Shown here: positions 32,024 through 43,324 of the stretch, one piece after another
Layout of the letters: the number at the start of each line of letters is the position of its first letter
Numbering within the stretch: the stretch's first letter is position 1
Origin: Selaginella moellendorffii
Taxonomy: Eukaryota; Streptophyta; Lycopodiopsida; Selaginellales; Selaginellaceae
Length of the DNA: 64,000 nucleotides
NCBI RefSeq assembly: GCF_000143415.4
Contig: NW_003314292.1
Coordinates: forward strand, 1,625,666-1,689,665
Direction: 5' to 3'
Notes under the pieces: generated by a model
Database searches by the model: none
What the model was told of the DNA's origin: nothing
What the model saw: the letters and a program-made list of their open reading frames with translations, nothing else
Program-made: the position numbers and the translations under genes

Positions 32024-32924
32024 TTCTCTCTAACACAATTCCAAGCTTGACTTATTCCACTGTTAAATGAAAGTTTACTCTTTGACTTTGCTGCCAATGC
32101 TTAATCAGGTCACTATGTGAAGAAAAATCGCCCACTACGGTTTAAGTATATTCGCTATTTTGCATGGGGAGTTGTGCCAATCCGGCAAGGATGTGAAGCT
32201 GGGCGACGCGGAGGCATAGGAGGATCCATCACAGCTTGCCATAGCCAAGAAAATACTAGAAGAACACTTCTATGTTCAAGATCTCCAAGATCCATCCCTC
32301 TTCGTCCTGCCCAAGACCACGATTGATTCCCCAAATCACACGGCGCCGACACCATCCTCCTCGGGCGATCGTAATGCCGGGCATCCAAACTACCGGCGAT
32401 GGATCGTCGTGGCAGCCGTGCCATTGCATCCAGCTGAACACCACCCCAGCCCCATCCACGCATCCAGATCCCGGCCGCGATCCAGCACAGCGAACAGCGC
32501 GTGGCAATCAAACTGGCGATCGCGCCCAGCGTCCGGATCACCCCTGCCAATGTGGACGTGGAGCTCCGCATCAAGACCCTATCGGTTCTTGATGGACGTG
32601 CTCAAGAACAAGGCGGCGCTGGGCTTCTACCCCTGCCGGATTAGATTCTCGATCGAGCCACTGCTGGGCGATCCCAGCGTACACGCCCAGGACCGATGGC
32701 GGTGGTGGATCTAGCAGCGGGGCTAACACGAGGACGAGGAGCAGTGGTAACAGATCGGCGTCCAGATTGGATTTGGGCCCGTGTCGATCAGTGGCAAGAG
32801 GAACTCGGGGGTGGAATTGACGCAAATCTTAGACTTTGGACAACCTGGATTCTATCCCCAGGTCAACGATTTGGTGCAACGGAGGACAAGAGATTTCGGT
32901 ATCGTCAAGGCTATCGACAGAGAA
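32024..32924. other. Intergenic with a possible decayed + strand gene
   Basis: On + at 32160-32330 one frame reads GELCQSGKDVKLGDAEA, stop, EDPSQLAIAKKILEEHFYV then LQDPSLFVLPKTT, and 32590-32710 reads MDVLKNKAALGFYPCRI. This looks protein-like but I cannot assign it. The rest is probably promoter for the TPR-CHAT gene. Confidence 0.3.
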
Positions 32925-33180
32925 TTGGGGAAGCGCTTGTCACTGAAATCGGTAGTCTGGTCGGGTCGTTTCGCCTGGATTTTTCGATGCGGTCGAACTG
33001 TGATCCAACCGTTGCCGTCAAGTCTTAGGGTTTATCTTCTTGTGACCACGCTGGAGGAGCAATATTGGCAAATCTGGATCAAGATGTGTCGATCACTCAC
33101 GTTATTTCCACGATTCCGTGATCATGTTATCAAGTTAAAATGTTCTTTTTCTTCCACTCAGTGTTCCTTACTTTCTAGCT
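32925..33180 (+). repeat. Duplicated 5' flank, copy 2 (partner 23905-24180)
   Basis: Same block order as the partner, ending in the Crinkler/PPR-type leader ATCTGGATCAAGATGTGTCG, which is also seen at the intact PPR locus (about 53844-53863). Confidence 0.7.
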
Positions 33181-33199
33181 TCTTCGTGGCTTCTCCTCG

Positions 33200-34070
33200 T
33201 GAGGAACAATGTCGCCATCAATGCAAGTGAAACGCAAGCGAGCCAACAAGACGTCCAAGGTTCGATCCAAAATCTCGCCGGCTGCTTGATGGGCTCAAAG
33301 ATTGCTCCGCTGCCAAAGACTTGGACAGAGGAAGGATTGCTCACGCTGATGCCATCCAAACGGGTATGGAAACAAACGCACTCTGATAAACATGTTCGCA
33401 AAATGTGGCAGCCTCGCGGACACTCGCAAGAATCCCGCATGACGATGTGGTCCCTTGGAACGCGCCGATAACGATCAAGGAGAGCTCGCGCTCGATCTGA
33501 GGTCAGAAGGATGGTCTCTCTTACGTCGCTGCTTGAAAGGCTTGCAGTTGCTTGGCTTCCAGGGAACGAGCAAGAGAAGCTCGTGGTCCCAGCGGCAAGC
33601 TTTTGCTAAGGTTTGCATCGCTCGATAAAGCCAGGGAAATTCACAGGGAAGTTGAGAGATGCCAGAACTTGGATATCAAGCTTCCAAACACGCTCATCAG
33701 GTTTTCCAGAGGATGTCGAGCCAATCTATCGGGGCGTGCTGGCAGCGAAAGAAGCGTTTAAGCTCCTGAGCCAAGGAAAACTCGTCAAGGTGGCGGGAAA
33801 AAGGAAGAGAGATTTTGCAAGCTGTGGAGAGCGGCTCCAATATTCGTGGCAAACATAGCGCTCGATATGTTTCCCTAGTATGGAAGCCTCGAAGACGTGT
33901 TTGAGAGGATTCAGCGCCCGGATGTTGTCTCGTGGACAACTTTGATCGTGTTATACTCCAAGAACTGCGAGCCAGAAACGCATGCAACTCCAGCGATGCT
34001 CTCCGAATGGACAGGCTTTCGTGGTGGTGACAAAAGCTTCAAACCGGGCTGAAGATGGAGAGGCATAAAG
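33200..34070 (+). pseudogene. Degenerate copy 2 of the 1,043-aa PPR gene (5' third)
   Basis: It follows the intact gene from AAGGTTCGATCCAAAATCTC to the region encoding QRCSPNGQA, with many deletions, then ends at about 34070 in the 3' flank of a Crinkler-type copy. The same end point is used at 37.8 and 51.7 kb, so the PPR-fragment/NTPase junction was formed once and then copied. Confidence 0.85.
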
Positions 34071-34170
34071 AACATTAGAATATTCTAAAATCAGCAAATA
34101 AGCGTGTGTGAACGTATCGAACCATGACTTTAACATAGAGATGGACAGAACTTTATTTCTGAGTTTAATC

Positions 34171-36015
34171 TCATATCACAACAGCTTCGAGTGCTTTGAT
34201 AAAAACTCCATCAACCTCTTGGGGATGTGCCACGGCAGAGAACACAGTGTATGTTTCGTTATAGTTAACACTACCAGCAGACCACCACCTTGAGGGAAAC
34301 TAGTCTGGCTTACCGTCCACATCATAAGCAGCTGTATAAAGATCTATGTTCTCAGGCTTGAAAAACTTGCTCGCATTCTGCCATTTTGTAATCCCTTTTT
34401 GTGGCCCAACAGAAACTCGAAACACATCAATGAAGAGCAGATCACTTTCCACTCTTCGAGTCGCAAAGTCAACACAGCAGCGTTGCCAGCTGCTGGGGAT
34501 ATAAGTTGTTGGTGAGTACGTCAGGACTGGTCCCAAATCCAAGCCGAAATAATGAAAAGCTTCAATCTTCTTTCCCTTCATCGGCCCCATGCCCCACTGT
34601 TTCGCAATGTGGATTACAATCCTTTCCACCATGAGTTCAACCAGCAACGGTGTGCGGCCATGCATTCTTCAATGAGCTGCTCCGCCACTTTCATCATCAA
34701 GGCATCTCCATCTGCCTTATCCAAATGCATTCCAACGGCGGCCACAACCATTGCCTTGGCAAGATCAGAAACCAGCGCAAACTTGTCTCCATTTTGTACA
34801 ATCCATCAAGGATCAAAACTATCAGAGTCGATCCTGCCTGTGCCAGCTATCAGATCCGATAGCGCAGCCACCTCTATTCTCCTCCTGACACGTTTCAAGG
34901 CCGCTATCTCCGTCACCCACTGTTCAACAGTCCTTCGTTGTTGTTCAACCTCCTCGGTGGACAGAAACTTCTCCCTCGCCTCATGCTCACGATCTGCAGA
35001 AGCCGCCGCTTCGACATAGCAATCCATGAAAACACGCACCATGAGTGGCAAACCTCCCGTCAGTGCCTGCATTTCACCAGGCTCGGACGGCAATCCCTTC
35101 CAGGTGATGTACTGCTTCGTCTCCTCGGGCGTGAAGGCTGTGTACTTGCAATGGTAGTTTCTGTTGTGAGTGGTCTTGAAAACCCTGGCATAAGCCTCGT
35201 TCCGCCTTGCCGAGCCACCATGCAAGCAGGTTGAGCTTTCCTCGAGTGCTTCCAATGCAAGCCACACGTTCATAAAGGAGCTGCTTGAGGCCCTGCTGTC
35301 CAAAACATCATACTCATCGACAACGAAGAACAGATCGTTGGTGTCTTTCAGCCACGACACCACCTCCATCATCTCCTCCCAGTCCTCAATGCAGCACAGG
35401 CAGTTGCATGTTGGAGCATCATCCGCAAAGGCCACCAAGAGAGCCTCCCTGGTCGCCGTCAGCAAGCCGGAGCGCTCCTCCGGCATCCTGAAGATGCAAA
35501 CCAGCCGCGATTTCCTTGCCGCGCCTTGGTTCCCCTTGGAGAACTCGTGGAGACAGTGAAGAGACAGCATGAGCAAGAGGTAAGTTTTCCCCGAGCCGAC
35601 ATTCCCGTCCAAGTCTATCACATCGTTCTTGCTCGCCGCGAATCTGTCCAGGATCTCTTTGAAGACTGGGCGCCCCACAAGCCAGAAGCCATCAGCCTCT
35701 GACGGAACGCGCGGCACCCTGGGCTGCAAGCTCGGCCATGGCAGCTTGTCAAACACTTTCACCTCCTTGAAGTCCACGCTTGGAAGCGCTGCGATGGAAT
35801 CCGCGATGCTCCGCACGCGCCGCAGCACTGCATCGGAGCGAGCGTTGCCGAACATGCCCGCCGCTGACATCTCGTTGCGAAGGCGGCCTGGCGGTAATCG
35901 AGCCCTGGCACCTCTTTCCTTCAAATCCTTGACAGAGAACAAGAACTGCGACTCCACAGCTTGCGCTTCGCAGGAGATCGATCCAATCGCGCAGCAGGGA
36001 CTCGTCGCCCGCCAT
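34171..36015 (-). pseudogene. Crinkler-type NTPase, broken copy
   Basis: It is close to the intact copies at 37910 and 51840. Damage seen: a deletion after the first 13 codons that shifts the N-terminal frame (about 35960); one base change making TGA after DSFDP (34804); a 7-bp deletion near 34646; and a deletion of about 45 bp near 34315 that removes the DIRWGFHWIGPEGG segment. The Walker A (VGSGKT) and Walker B (FFVVDEYD) codons remain within 34806-35957. Confidence 0.92.
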
Positions 36016-36122
36016 CGAAAGCCCTAGAAAAGAGAGGAAATGTAAAGGTGAAGTGTACCACTTGATCTCGTGCTCATATATGCAAACTCAAGTTTAAACA
36101 AGCACATATAAGTATCTTGCTT

Positions 36123-37256
36123 TTACCTGAGTAAACCTCCTCCGTGTTCTAGGATGCCATCTAGGAACTCTCCACTGTGCTCCTTGATCGAGCCACGTTT
36201 TCCAAAAAGCTCCTCGCTACGAACTCCCCATGCTAAGCACAACTGCTTCATTGCCTTGACTAGCCTCATGTCCCAGCCAGCCCTTGAGATGCTGAAAACA
36301 ACGTCCGTGATCTGGATTGCAAGCTCGCAAACTTCTAAAAACTGCCTGGAACAGTTGTTACCGATCTTGTTGAGAACCATTGCAAGCTGCCAACGCACGG
36401 CCTTCACATACTCTTCACTTTTAAAAGACGAGCACCTATTCCTCTGATTGCTGCTAGAAAGAACAGGCCACCTGCCGTTGTTGCGCACATTTGTAGCAAT
36501 TGTGTTCGAGACATACTCGTTTGCAGCCTTGACATCCTGGTAGAGGTTCCTATCGTTGAAAATTGCATCAATGCAATCCTTGTCGAACCAATGCAAAGAG
36601 ATGAAGCTCGTCCTTGATCATATCTTTGTGAGGCTTGAATCCATATAGCGAGTGAAGCCTCCACAATGGGCTCCTCCCTGCGAATAAATCTTATAGAATT
36701 ATAGCGATTGTTTACCTATAACTCCAGCATCTCTCAAGTCTGTAGGGTTGTCGAACGCACGCAAGAATGAGCCTGTACTTCGGCAAGCAGCAGGAAAACG
36801 AGCTTCTCTTCTACCTTTGTTGAAGGCATATATCGATGATCCAGTTTCTACCATACACCTATAGAGAAGATACAAACACTTAAACAAAATTGCTAAGTGA
36901 AATGACATCCACCCCCTGAATTCCATGCTCGAACAGCTCTTCAAGCTCATCCACGATGATGGATACTACTGCTGGAACAACCGCACTTGCTGTCTTCCCA
37001 TCGAACTTCCTTAGTGGCACAAAAACAATTGGAAAAGGCCTGTGATTTGAAAACTTTCCAGCATTGCCGAAACTCTAGAGAAAGTAGATTCAAATTAGAT
37101 CATAAAGCATACAAACAAAACTTCAATTTTACCTGATTTTGTTGTTTGTCTTTGAAATGTTGAAACCATCCCAATGGCATTGGAGAAGGAGGTTCCTGGG
37201 ATCACCTTGAATTGCAGTTCGTTCAGCAATATCATCTTCGCCACATGAAGAGCATC
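36123..37256 (-). pseudogene. Unidentified multi-exon gene remnant
   Basis: Exon-like pieces in order are 37256-37138 (SSDALHVAKMILLNELQFKV), 37080-36925 (SNHRPFPIVFVPLRKFDGK then VSIIVDELEELFEHGIQGVD), a piece near 36840-36720, 36680-36600 (YGFKPHKDMIKDELHLFAL) and 36596-36123 (FNDRNLYQDVKAANEYVSN, VRWQLAMVLNKIGNN, MKQLCLAWGVRSEELFG). A frame change near 36596 suggests decay. GT..AG boundaries of about 50-65 bp fit between pieces. I do not recognise the family. It sits exactly between two PPR-fragment/NTPase units. Confidence 0.4.
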
Positions 37257-37257
37257 G

Positions 37258-37800
37258 GAACTTGTAAGGTTTTGGTAAGGTTTGCATCGCTCGATAAAGC
37301 CAGGGAAATTCACAGGGAAGTTGAGAGATGCCAGGGCTTAGCTTCCAAACACGCTCATCAGTTTATATGCCAAGTGTGGGAGTGTGGGAACTTGGCTGAC
37401 GCCTTCCAGGTTTTTCAGAGGATGCCGAGTCACAGTTTGGTCTCATGGACGGTTTTGGTACCTTGTTATGAGGAGAATCTATCAGGGCGAGCTGGCGGCG
37501 AAAGAAGCGTTTAAGCTCCTGAGCCGTCAAGGCGGCGGCTCTGGAAAAAGCTGTTCCTCCGACACAGATATATTCGTGGCAAACGCAGCGCTCGATATGT
37601 TTCTGAAGTGTGGAAACCTCGAAGACGTGTTTGAGGGGATCCAGCACCCGGATGGGACAACTTAGAACTGCGAGCCAAAAACGCATGCAACTCCAGCGAT
37701 GCTCTCCGAATGGACAGGCTTTCGTCGCGGTGACAAAAGCTTGAAACCGGGCTGAAGATAGATGGAAAGGTTGTCAAGAAGCCTGGAGAAGCATAAAAAA
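37258..37800 (+). pseudogene. Degenerate copy 3 of the 1,043-aa PPR gene
   Basis: It begins inside the intact coding region (GGTTTTGGTAAGGTTTGCAT) and runs through QVFQRMPSHSLVSW and DIFVANAALDMFLKCGNLED with deletions. It ends at the same junction as copies 2 and 4. Confidence 0.85.
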
Positions 37801-37909
37801 CATTAGAATATTCTAAAATCAGCAAATAAGCGTGTGTTAACATATCGAACCATGACTGCAACATAGAGATGGACAGATCTTTATTTCTGAGTTTAATCTC
37901 AGCTCAAGA

Positions 37910-39832
37910 TCATATCACAACGGCTTCGAGTGCTTTGATAAACACTCTATCAACCTCTTGGGGCTGTGCCACGGCAGAGAACACAGTGTATGTTTCGTTA
38001 TAGTTAACACTTCCAGCAGACGACCACCTTGAGGGAAACCAGTCTGGCTTACCACCCTCTGGACCAATCCAGTGAAAACCCCATCTGATATCTTCCACAT
38101 CATAACCAGCTGTATAAAGACTCATGTTCTCAGGCTTGAAGAACTTGCTCGCACTCTGCCATTTTGTGATCCCTTTTTGTGGCCCAATAAAAACTTGAAA
38201 CACGTCAATGAAGAGCAGATCACTTTCCACTCTCCGAGTCGCAAAGTTAACGCAGCAGTGTTGCCAGCTGCTGGGGATATAAGTTGTTGGCGAGTACGTT
38301 AGGACTGGTCCCAAATCCAAGCCGAAATAATGAAAAGCTTCAATCTTCTTCCCCTTCATCGGCCCCATGCCCCACTGTTTTGCGATGTGGATTATGATCC
38401 TTTCCACCATAAGTCCAACCAGCAACGGTGCAGGGTGTGCGGCCATGCATTCTTCAATGAGCTGCTCCGCCACTTTCATCATCAAGGCATCTCCATCTGC
38501 CTTATTCAAATGCATTCCAACGGCGGCCACAACCATTGCCTTGGCAAGATCAGAAACCAGCGCAAACTTGTCTCCATTTTGTACAATCCACCGAGGATCG
38601 AAACTATCAGAGTCGATCCTGCCTCTGCCAGCTATCAGATCCGATAGCGCAGCCACCGCTCTTCTCCTCCTGACACGTTTCAAGGCCGCTATCTCCGTCA
38701 CCCACTGTTCCACAGTCCTTCGTTGTTGTTCAACCTCCTCGGTGGACAGAAACTTCTCCCTCGCCTCGCCCTCACGATCTGCAGAAGTCGCCGCTGCGAC
38801 GTAGCAATCCACGAAAACACGCACCATGAGTGGCAAACCTCCCGTCAATGCCTGCATTTCACCAGGCTCGGACAGCAAGCCCTTCCAGGTAATGTACTGC
38901 TTCGTCTCCTCGGGCGTGAAGGCTGTGTACTTGCAATGGTAGTTTCTGTTGTGAGTGGTCTTGAAAACCCTGGCATAGGCCTCGTTCCGCCTTGCCGAGC
39001 CACCATGCAAGCAGGTTGAGCTTTGCTCGAGTGCTTTCAAAGCAAGCCACACGTCCATAAGGGAGCTGTTCGAGGCCCTGCTGTCCAAAACATCGTACTC
39101 GTCGACAACGAAGAACAGATCGTTGGTGCCTTTCAACCATGACACCACCTCCATCATCTCCTCCCAGTCCTCAATGCAGCACAGGCAGTTGCACGTCGGA
39201 GTATCATCCGCAAATGCCACCAAGAGAGCCTCCCTGATCGCCTCGAGCAAGCCGGAATTGCTCTCTGGCATTCTAAAGATGCAAACCAGCCGCGACTTCC
39301 TTGCTGCTGTTCCATTCCCCTTCGAGAACGTGTGGAGACAATGCAAAGATAGCATGAGCAAGAGGTAAGTTTTCCCCGAGCCAACATTCCCGTCCAAGTC
39401 TATCACATCGTTCTTTCTCGCCGCTGTGAATCTGTCCAGTATGTCCTTGAAGACTGGGCGCCCCACAAGCCAGATGCCATCAGCCTCTGACGGAACGCGC
39501 GGCACCCTGGGCTGCAAGCTCGGCCATGGCAGCTTGTCAAACACTTTCAACTCGGCGAAGTCCACGCTTGGAAGCGCTGCGATGGAATCCGCGATGCTCC
39601 GCACGCGCCGCAGCACTGCATCGGAGCGAGCGTTGCCAAACATGCCCGCCGCTGTCATCTCGTTGCGAAGGCGGCCTGGCGGTAATCGAGCCCTGGCATG
39701 AGGTTGCTTCAAATCCTTGACAGAGAACAAGAGCTGCGACTCCACTTCCTCCACCAGCTTGCGCTTCGCAGGAGTGGAGTAGTCTGGAAGCCGATCGATC
39801 CAATCGCGCAGCAGGGACTCGTCGCCCGCCAT
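37910..39832 (-). CDS. Crinkler (CR-effector)-type P-loop NTPase, intact copy 1
   Basis: Intronless, 640 aa from ATG 39832. Basic N-terminal region; linker with KVFDKLPWP (about 97-104); NTPase with Walker A GNVGSGKT at 148-155, EALLVAFADD at 201-210, Walker B FFVVDEYDVLD at 240-250, and ALTGGLPLMV in the lid region. This order (GSGK, ALL.AFADD, VDQ-type strand ending in ALD, TGG.PL) is that of the NTPase of oomycete/fungal Crinkler proteins and trypanosome RHS relatives. The C-terminal 160 residues (SDLLFIDVFQVFIGPQKGI) could be the degenerate PD-(D/E)xK-type nuclease usually fused there; that is inference. No secretion signal. Codon use matches neighbouring host genes. About 90-95% identical by eye to the copy at 51840. 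Confidence 0.8.
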   Translation of the reverse strand: MAGDESLLRDWIDRLPDYSTPAKRKLVEEVESQLLFSVKDLKQPHARARLPPGRLRNEMTAAGMFGNARSDAVLRRVRSIADSIAALPSVDFAELKVFDKLPWPSLQPRVPRVPSEADGIWLVGRPVFKDILDRFTAARKNDVIDLDGNVGSGKTYLLLMLSLHCLHTFSKGNGTAARKSRLVCIFRMPESNSGLLEAIREALLVAFADDTPTCNCLCCIEDWEEMMEVVSWLKGTNDLFFVVDEYDVLDSRASNSSLMDVWLALKALEQSSTCLHGGSARRNEAYARVFKTTHNRNYHCKYTAFTPEETKQYITWKGLLSEPGEMQALTGGLPLMVRVFVDCYVAAATSADREGEAREKFLSTEEVEQQRRTVEQWVTEIAALKRVRRRRAVAALSDLIAGRGRIDSDSFDPRWIVQNGDKFALVSDLAKAMVVAAVGMHLNKADGDALMMKVAEQLIEECMAAHPAPLLVGLMVERIIIHIAKQWGMGPMKGKKIEAFHYFGLDLGPVLTYSPTTYIPSSWQHCCVNFATRRVESDLLFIDVFQVFIGPQKGITKWQSASKFFKPENMSLYTAGYDVEDIRWGFHWIGPEGGKPDWFPSRWSSAGSVNYNETYTVFSAVAQPQEVDRVFIKALEAVVI

Positions 39833-39934
39833 CGAAAGCCCTAGAAAAGAGGGGAAATGTAAAGGTGAAGTGTACCTTATTTAGGGCTCATTATATTTTC
39901 TTCAGTCTTATTCTTAACTTAAATGGATTTATTG

Positions 39935-40025
39935 TTGGAAGAACGTAGGGATCAGGAGAGTTGCGTATGTGGAACTTGCCAGGGACAACGCCGTGATGTA
40001 TGAGATCATGTCAAACATGTTCGTG
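39935..40025 (+). pseudogene. PPR C-terminal (E-motif) scrap
   Basis: The translation RVAYVELARDNAVMYEIMSN matches the last segment of PLS PPR proteins (compare NSAVYDLMSNIY at the end of the intact gene). No PPR repeats precede it. Confidence 0.65.
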
Positions 40026-40093
40026 ATTTCTTATTTTCCCAAGGTATCGCACTTGGAATTTGGAAAGCCTTTGAACCTTGTTTGAGCTCCACA

Positions 40094-40380
40094 GGTGTGG
40101 GAACAGCACTGTGTAATGGATCACAAGAGCTGGATCATATGAAATAAGCTTGGCTAGGGTTCTTGGCTGTCCCGATATGATGTGAACTAGTGCTGAGGTT
40201 TCGATCGATGACACATTCGAATCAAATCAGTCTTGATCATGTGAGATTCATTTGTTTTGGACACTTATAGACAGTCGACCTCCCAAAGCAGGAGCTCAAC
40301 AACAATATCAACTGGGTGCTGTGGGATTAATTGCTTCACACGAATCAATTGAATTGATCCCACCAGCACATTGCTCAAAC
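40094..40380 (+). pseudogene. Duplicated AP2M last exon plus AP2M-SDR intergenic DNA
   Basis: GGTGTGGGAA, ATCACAAGAGCTGGATC and GAAATAAG copy AP2M exon 13 with an internal deletion. The downstream TCGATCGATGAC, CAAATCAGTCTT, GCAGGAGCTCAACA and GATCCC..AGC..CATTGCTCA blocks copy 22400-22650, into the 3' end of the SDR gene. The orientation is unchanged. The source is 22085-22650, about 18 kb away. Confidence 0.85.
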
Positions 40381-40483
40381 ACAAGAAACTAAACTTGTAA
40401 TTCCCAATGGAATTCCAATGTGGGAAACTTTGAGAAATTTTTTGGGAATTCTTGAAAATTGGGAATTCCTTAGAAACTTCAGA

Positions 40484-40960
40484 TGTGAGTGTATGGAATA
40501 TGGAAAGAGAATACAAGAAAAAACCCTAGTTTATATACATGAACGAGTGATCCGGATTAAAACCAATATGATAGCTACCAAAATCCCATTATACTAATAT
40601 TAATATATAGCATCGTAGTTGTACATTTGAATCTCACATCATCCCCTCATCTCAGAATGACAGAAGACCATTAGGGTTCTTTTGTGGATGGGCTAAGATC
40701 TAGAGGAACATCAAGAAGAGGCATCGATGGATCTGTAAATGGTGTCAATTGTTCTTGATCCCTTTGTACGAAGTATTTTAGCTGTCGTATATGCACAATT
40801 TTTGGAGGATCAGCTTGCTGGATGTCATGTCGAACTTCATAAACTTGCTGTCCAACTTGTCACAACACTTGATATAGTATTTTCCACTGAGCAAGGAGCC
40901 CCTTAAATGGAGGAGTCTCACTCACAACTTCCATAAGTCCCATTCTAGACTGGGGGTTGG
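40484..40960 (-). mobile_element. Ty3/gypsy fragment: 155-bp LTR plus integrase C-terminus
   Basis: The LTR is 40484-40638 (TGTGAGTG..CTCACA), followed by a pyrimidine run that is a polypurine tract on -. The adjacent - strand coding reads LLAQWKGLYQVLWQ then VYEVRHDIQQADPPKIVHI, the integrase C-terminal/linker type. The same family is at 62728-64000. Confidence 0.7.
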
Positions 40961-41350
40961 CTAGCCCCGAGAATGGCATCCTTGCCACTCAACCTGTGTG
41001 CACTTGGTCCAAGTGCTTCACGTGTCCGATCCCATGACCGACACTCAAAAGTGCCACTGACATAGCAGCCTGTTACGTTAAAGCCATGCCTAATCACCTT
41101 TGCCGCACTAGTGGTCCAATACCACTTGCATCACCATCATGTCTCTCCAAGACTGGGCCAACTATCCATGAGTGGTCATCCTAGATCCACTCCTTAGCAT
41201 CTTTAGGATGCCCACCGACAAGGGGAACATCCTTCCCCAATATCCCTCTTTCAGTCCCCACCAAGTCCCATCCAAACCATGGCCATGTTCATCAACACTG
41301 CCACTGGGTCAAGGTCCATAGGCCCGACCATTAAGTCCCAATGTCCTCTG
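40961..41350. other. Unassigned repeat-like DNA
   Basis: GC-rich CCACTTG/GTCCCA-rich sequence with no open frame of note; no identity assigned. Confidence 0.3.
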
Positions 41351-41638
41351 ATGCTTTATTTCATTAAAGTGGGACTTTTCATTATCCCACTTATGGTGTG
41401 TGGCCACATGCCATTTTTATAACAACAATAAAAAATTGAAGTTTTAACTTTATAATTTATAAATTAAAAACTTTTCATATGATTTTGTGTTATAATATTG
41501 TGAAATATAAAAAAATAAATTAAAAAACTGATAGAAATATTAATAAATATTAATTAAGTACTAGGAAATGGCATGTGGACACATGCTAATTAATGTCCCA
41601 CTTTACTGAATAAGTCCCACTTTAACGAAATAAAGCAT
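41351..41638. mobile_element. MITE, 288 bp, AT-rich core with ~27-bp TIRs
   Basis: The left end ATGCTTTATTTCATTAAAGT (41351 on) is the inverse complement of the right end at 41612-41638, with one mismatch (CAT/CGT). The symmetry extends inward (TCCCACTT and GTGG/CACATGCCATT blocks). The core is very AT-rich and non-coding. Flanks TCTG and TCTG-like bases are too short to call a target-site duplication. Confidence 0.75.
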
Positions 41639-42119
41639 TCTGGGACTTCCTCACCCTGTGACTGTATCCTTAGTCACTACGCCATACGTCTGCTCCTCTT
41701 CCTTTCCACAGTCTGGGACTTTGGGGCAACATTTCGGAACACCGTGGCATTATGCAAGCCACCTGGGTATTCTCCCCGCCTTCCACCTTTGGGTGCTCTA
41801 GCCATGGGCTTAGAGCGAGGTTCCGTTGAGCCACGCCAGGTATCCAAGTAGGTAGTGCCACCCACACTTGGACTGGGAGCATCGACCATTCGATCTCTCG
41901 GGGGAACTAGAGCCGGCTCTTGAACACTTCACCAAGCTACCCCGCTTGTTTGTCCGTATTCACTCTAATCTTGGACTTCCCAGTGGTCATCCCATCACCC
42001 AATAACTGGGTATGGCCTTCCTGGGCCACCTTTCCTGGCCAAACTGGCTCCACTCTCCCTATTATACTTTTGGAACCCCCCTCCCCCCCCCTCCCCCCCA
42101 AGGGACGATCACTTTGGGC

Positions 42120-42390
42120 TTTCACCCAACTACTTGTATTAGTATTTGGACTCGGACTCGGACTTGGACTCGGATTTGGTCTCGGTCCCGGATTCGGACT
42201 TGGATTTGATCTCGGTCTCAGTTCCATCTCAGACTTGGACTCCATCTCGGACTCCATCTCAGGTCCATCTTGGACTCCATCTCGGACTCCATCTCGGGTC
42301 CATCTCAGACTCCATCTCGGGTCCATCTCAGACTCCATCTCGCATCTGTCTCGGACTCCACCTCGAACTCCATCTTGGGTTCATCTCAGA
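42120..42390 (+). repeat. Degenerate CT-rich minisatellite
   Basis: There are many imperfect units of CTCGGACTTGGA (42148-42235), then CTCGGACTCCAT and CTCGGGTCCAT (42236-42385). Units are contiguous with no spacers. It encodes repetitive open frames in all registers, which are not genes. Confidence 0.85.
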
Positions 42391-42868
42391 CACTTCCACG
42401 TGTCATGTGTTGGTCCTCTTGTGTCCCTTTTCTAGAGACTCACTTATTGCTTGCTTTGTGTTTGTTCCTTGAGCCCTTCGTTGGGAGTTCCACTCCCGCT
42501 CTCGACCTTTCAAGTCGGAGCTTTTAGTCCAAACATGTTACGCTCTTTTAGCTTTCGCTTTGGCCACTACCACATGGCGCCCTTTCGGCTCCACTTTGGG
42601 GCCTAGGGATTTGGTGTCTCACAGAAATATGGAGGGATCATTAATTTATTTGCATAAGGTCCTTCCAATATTCGTGCAACTCCTCATTTCCTATATACAT
42701 CTCGGTGTCCATACCTTTCATTACAACAACACCAACAGGACATTGTTGATGCCAAGGTCTTCATCCAAGAAATGAAGGTTGCCAATCTAGAAAACACCGA
42801 CAATGCCAATAATTGTAACCAACTTTATCACATGCTAAGTAGTGGACATCATGGCCACAACCATGTGC

Positions 42869-43324
42869 TCATTCTAGTCCTTGAACTCGAGCAGCAGTAG
42901 CATCAACCTCTATTTGAACAAAACCATTTCCCACAAGACGTAGAGTTAAAGAATGTGTAACAAACAGTGGAAGATGTGACATCTTATAACATTGTGCCAA
43001 ACAAAGGGCATTGTCAAGGGTGGTTGGAGCAAGTGCTAACCACAAAATTCCCAACTTGATCTGCTTTAACATATTTGACTCTCCATGAAGCAAGAGACTT
43101 CGAAAACAAATACTAAATTGCATCACTGACTCGAATGACCATCGACGAAGATGATGCAATTGTTGAAAGACATCATTATAATCGTCAGCATGTCCAAATG
43201 TGCATTTGAAGACATCTAGGAGAATACTCCAATCCTCACGAGTGGATGTGTTCAAACCATTGTACCATTGTAGTGCCGTCCGTTGGAAACACGTGGGAAA
43301 CTCATGCAAATGTTGAGCATTATC
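42869..43324 (-). mobile_element. Older retroelement gag, downstream half (split by insertion)
   Basis: The - strand frame reads DNAQHLHEFPTCFQRTALQW then EDWSILLDVFKCTFGHADDY, a retrotransposon gag core. Its upstream half lies at 51263-51420, beyond the inserted 7.9-kb element. Removing the insert and one TTATC rejoins the two halves in one frame. Confidence 0.75.

Noticed and set aside
42120-42390. CRISPR-like regular repeats
   Set aside because: Units are contiguous and degenerate with no unique spacers, in a eukaryotic genome; it is a minisatellite.
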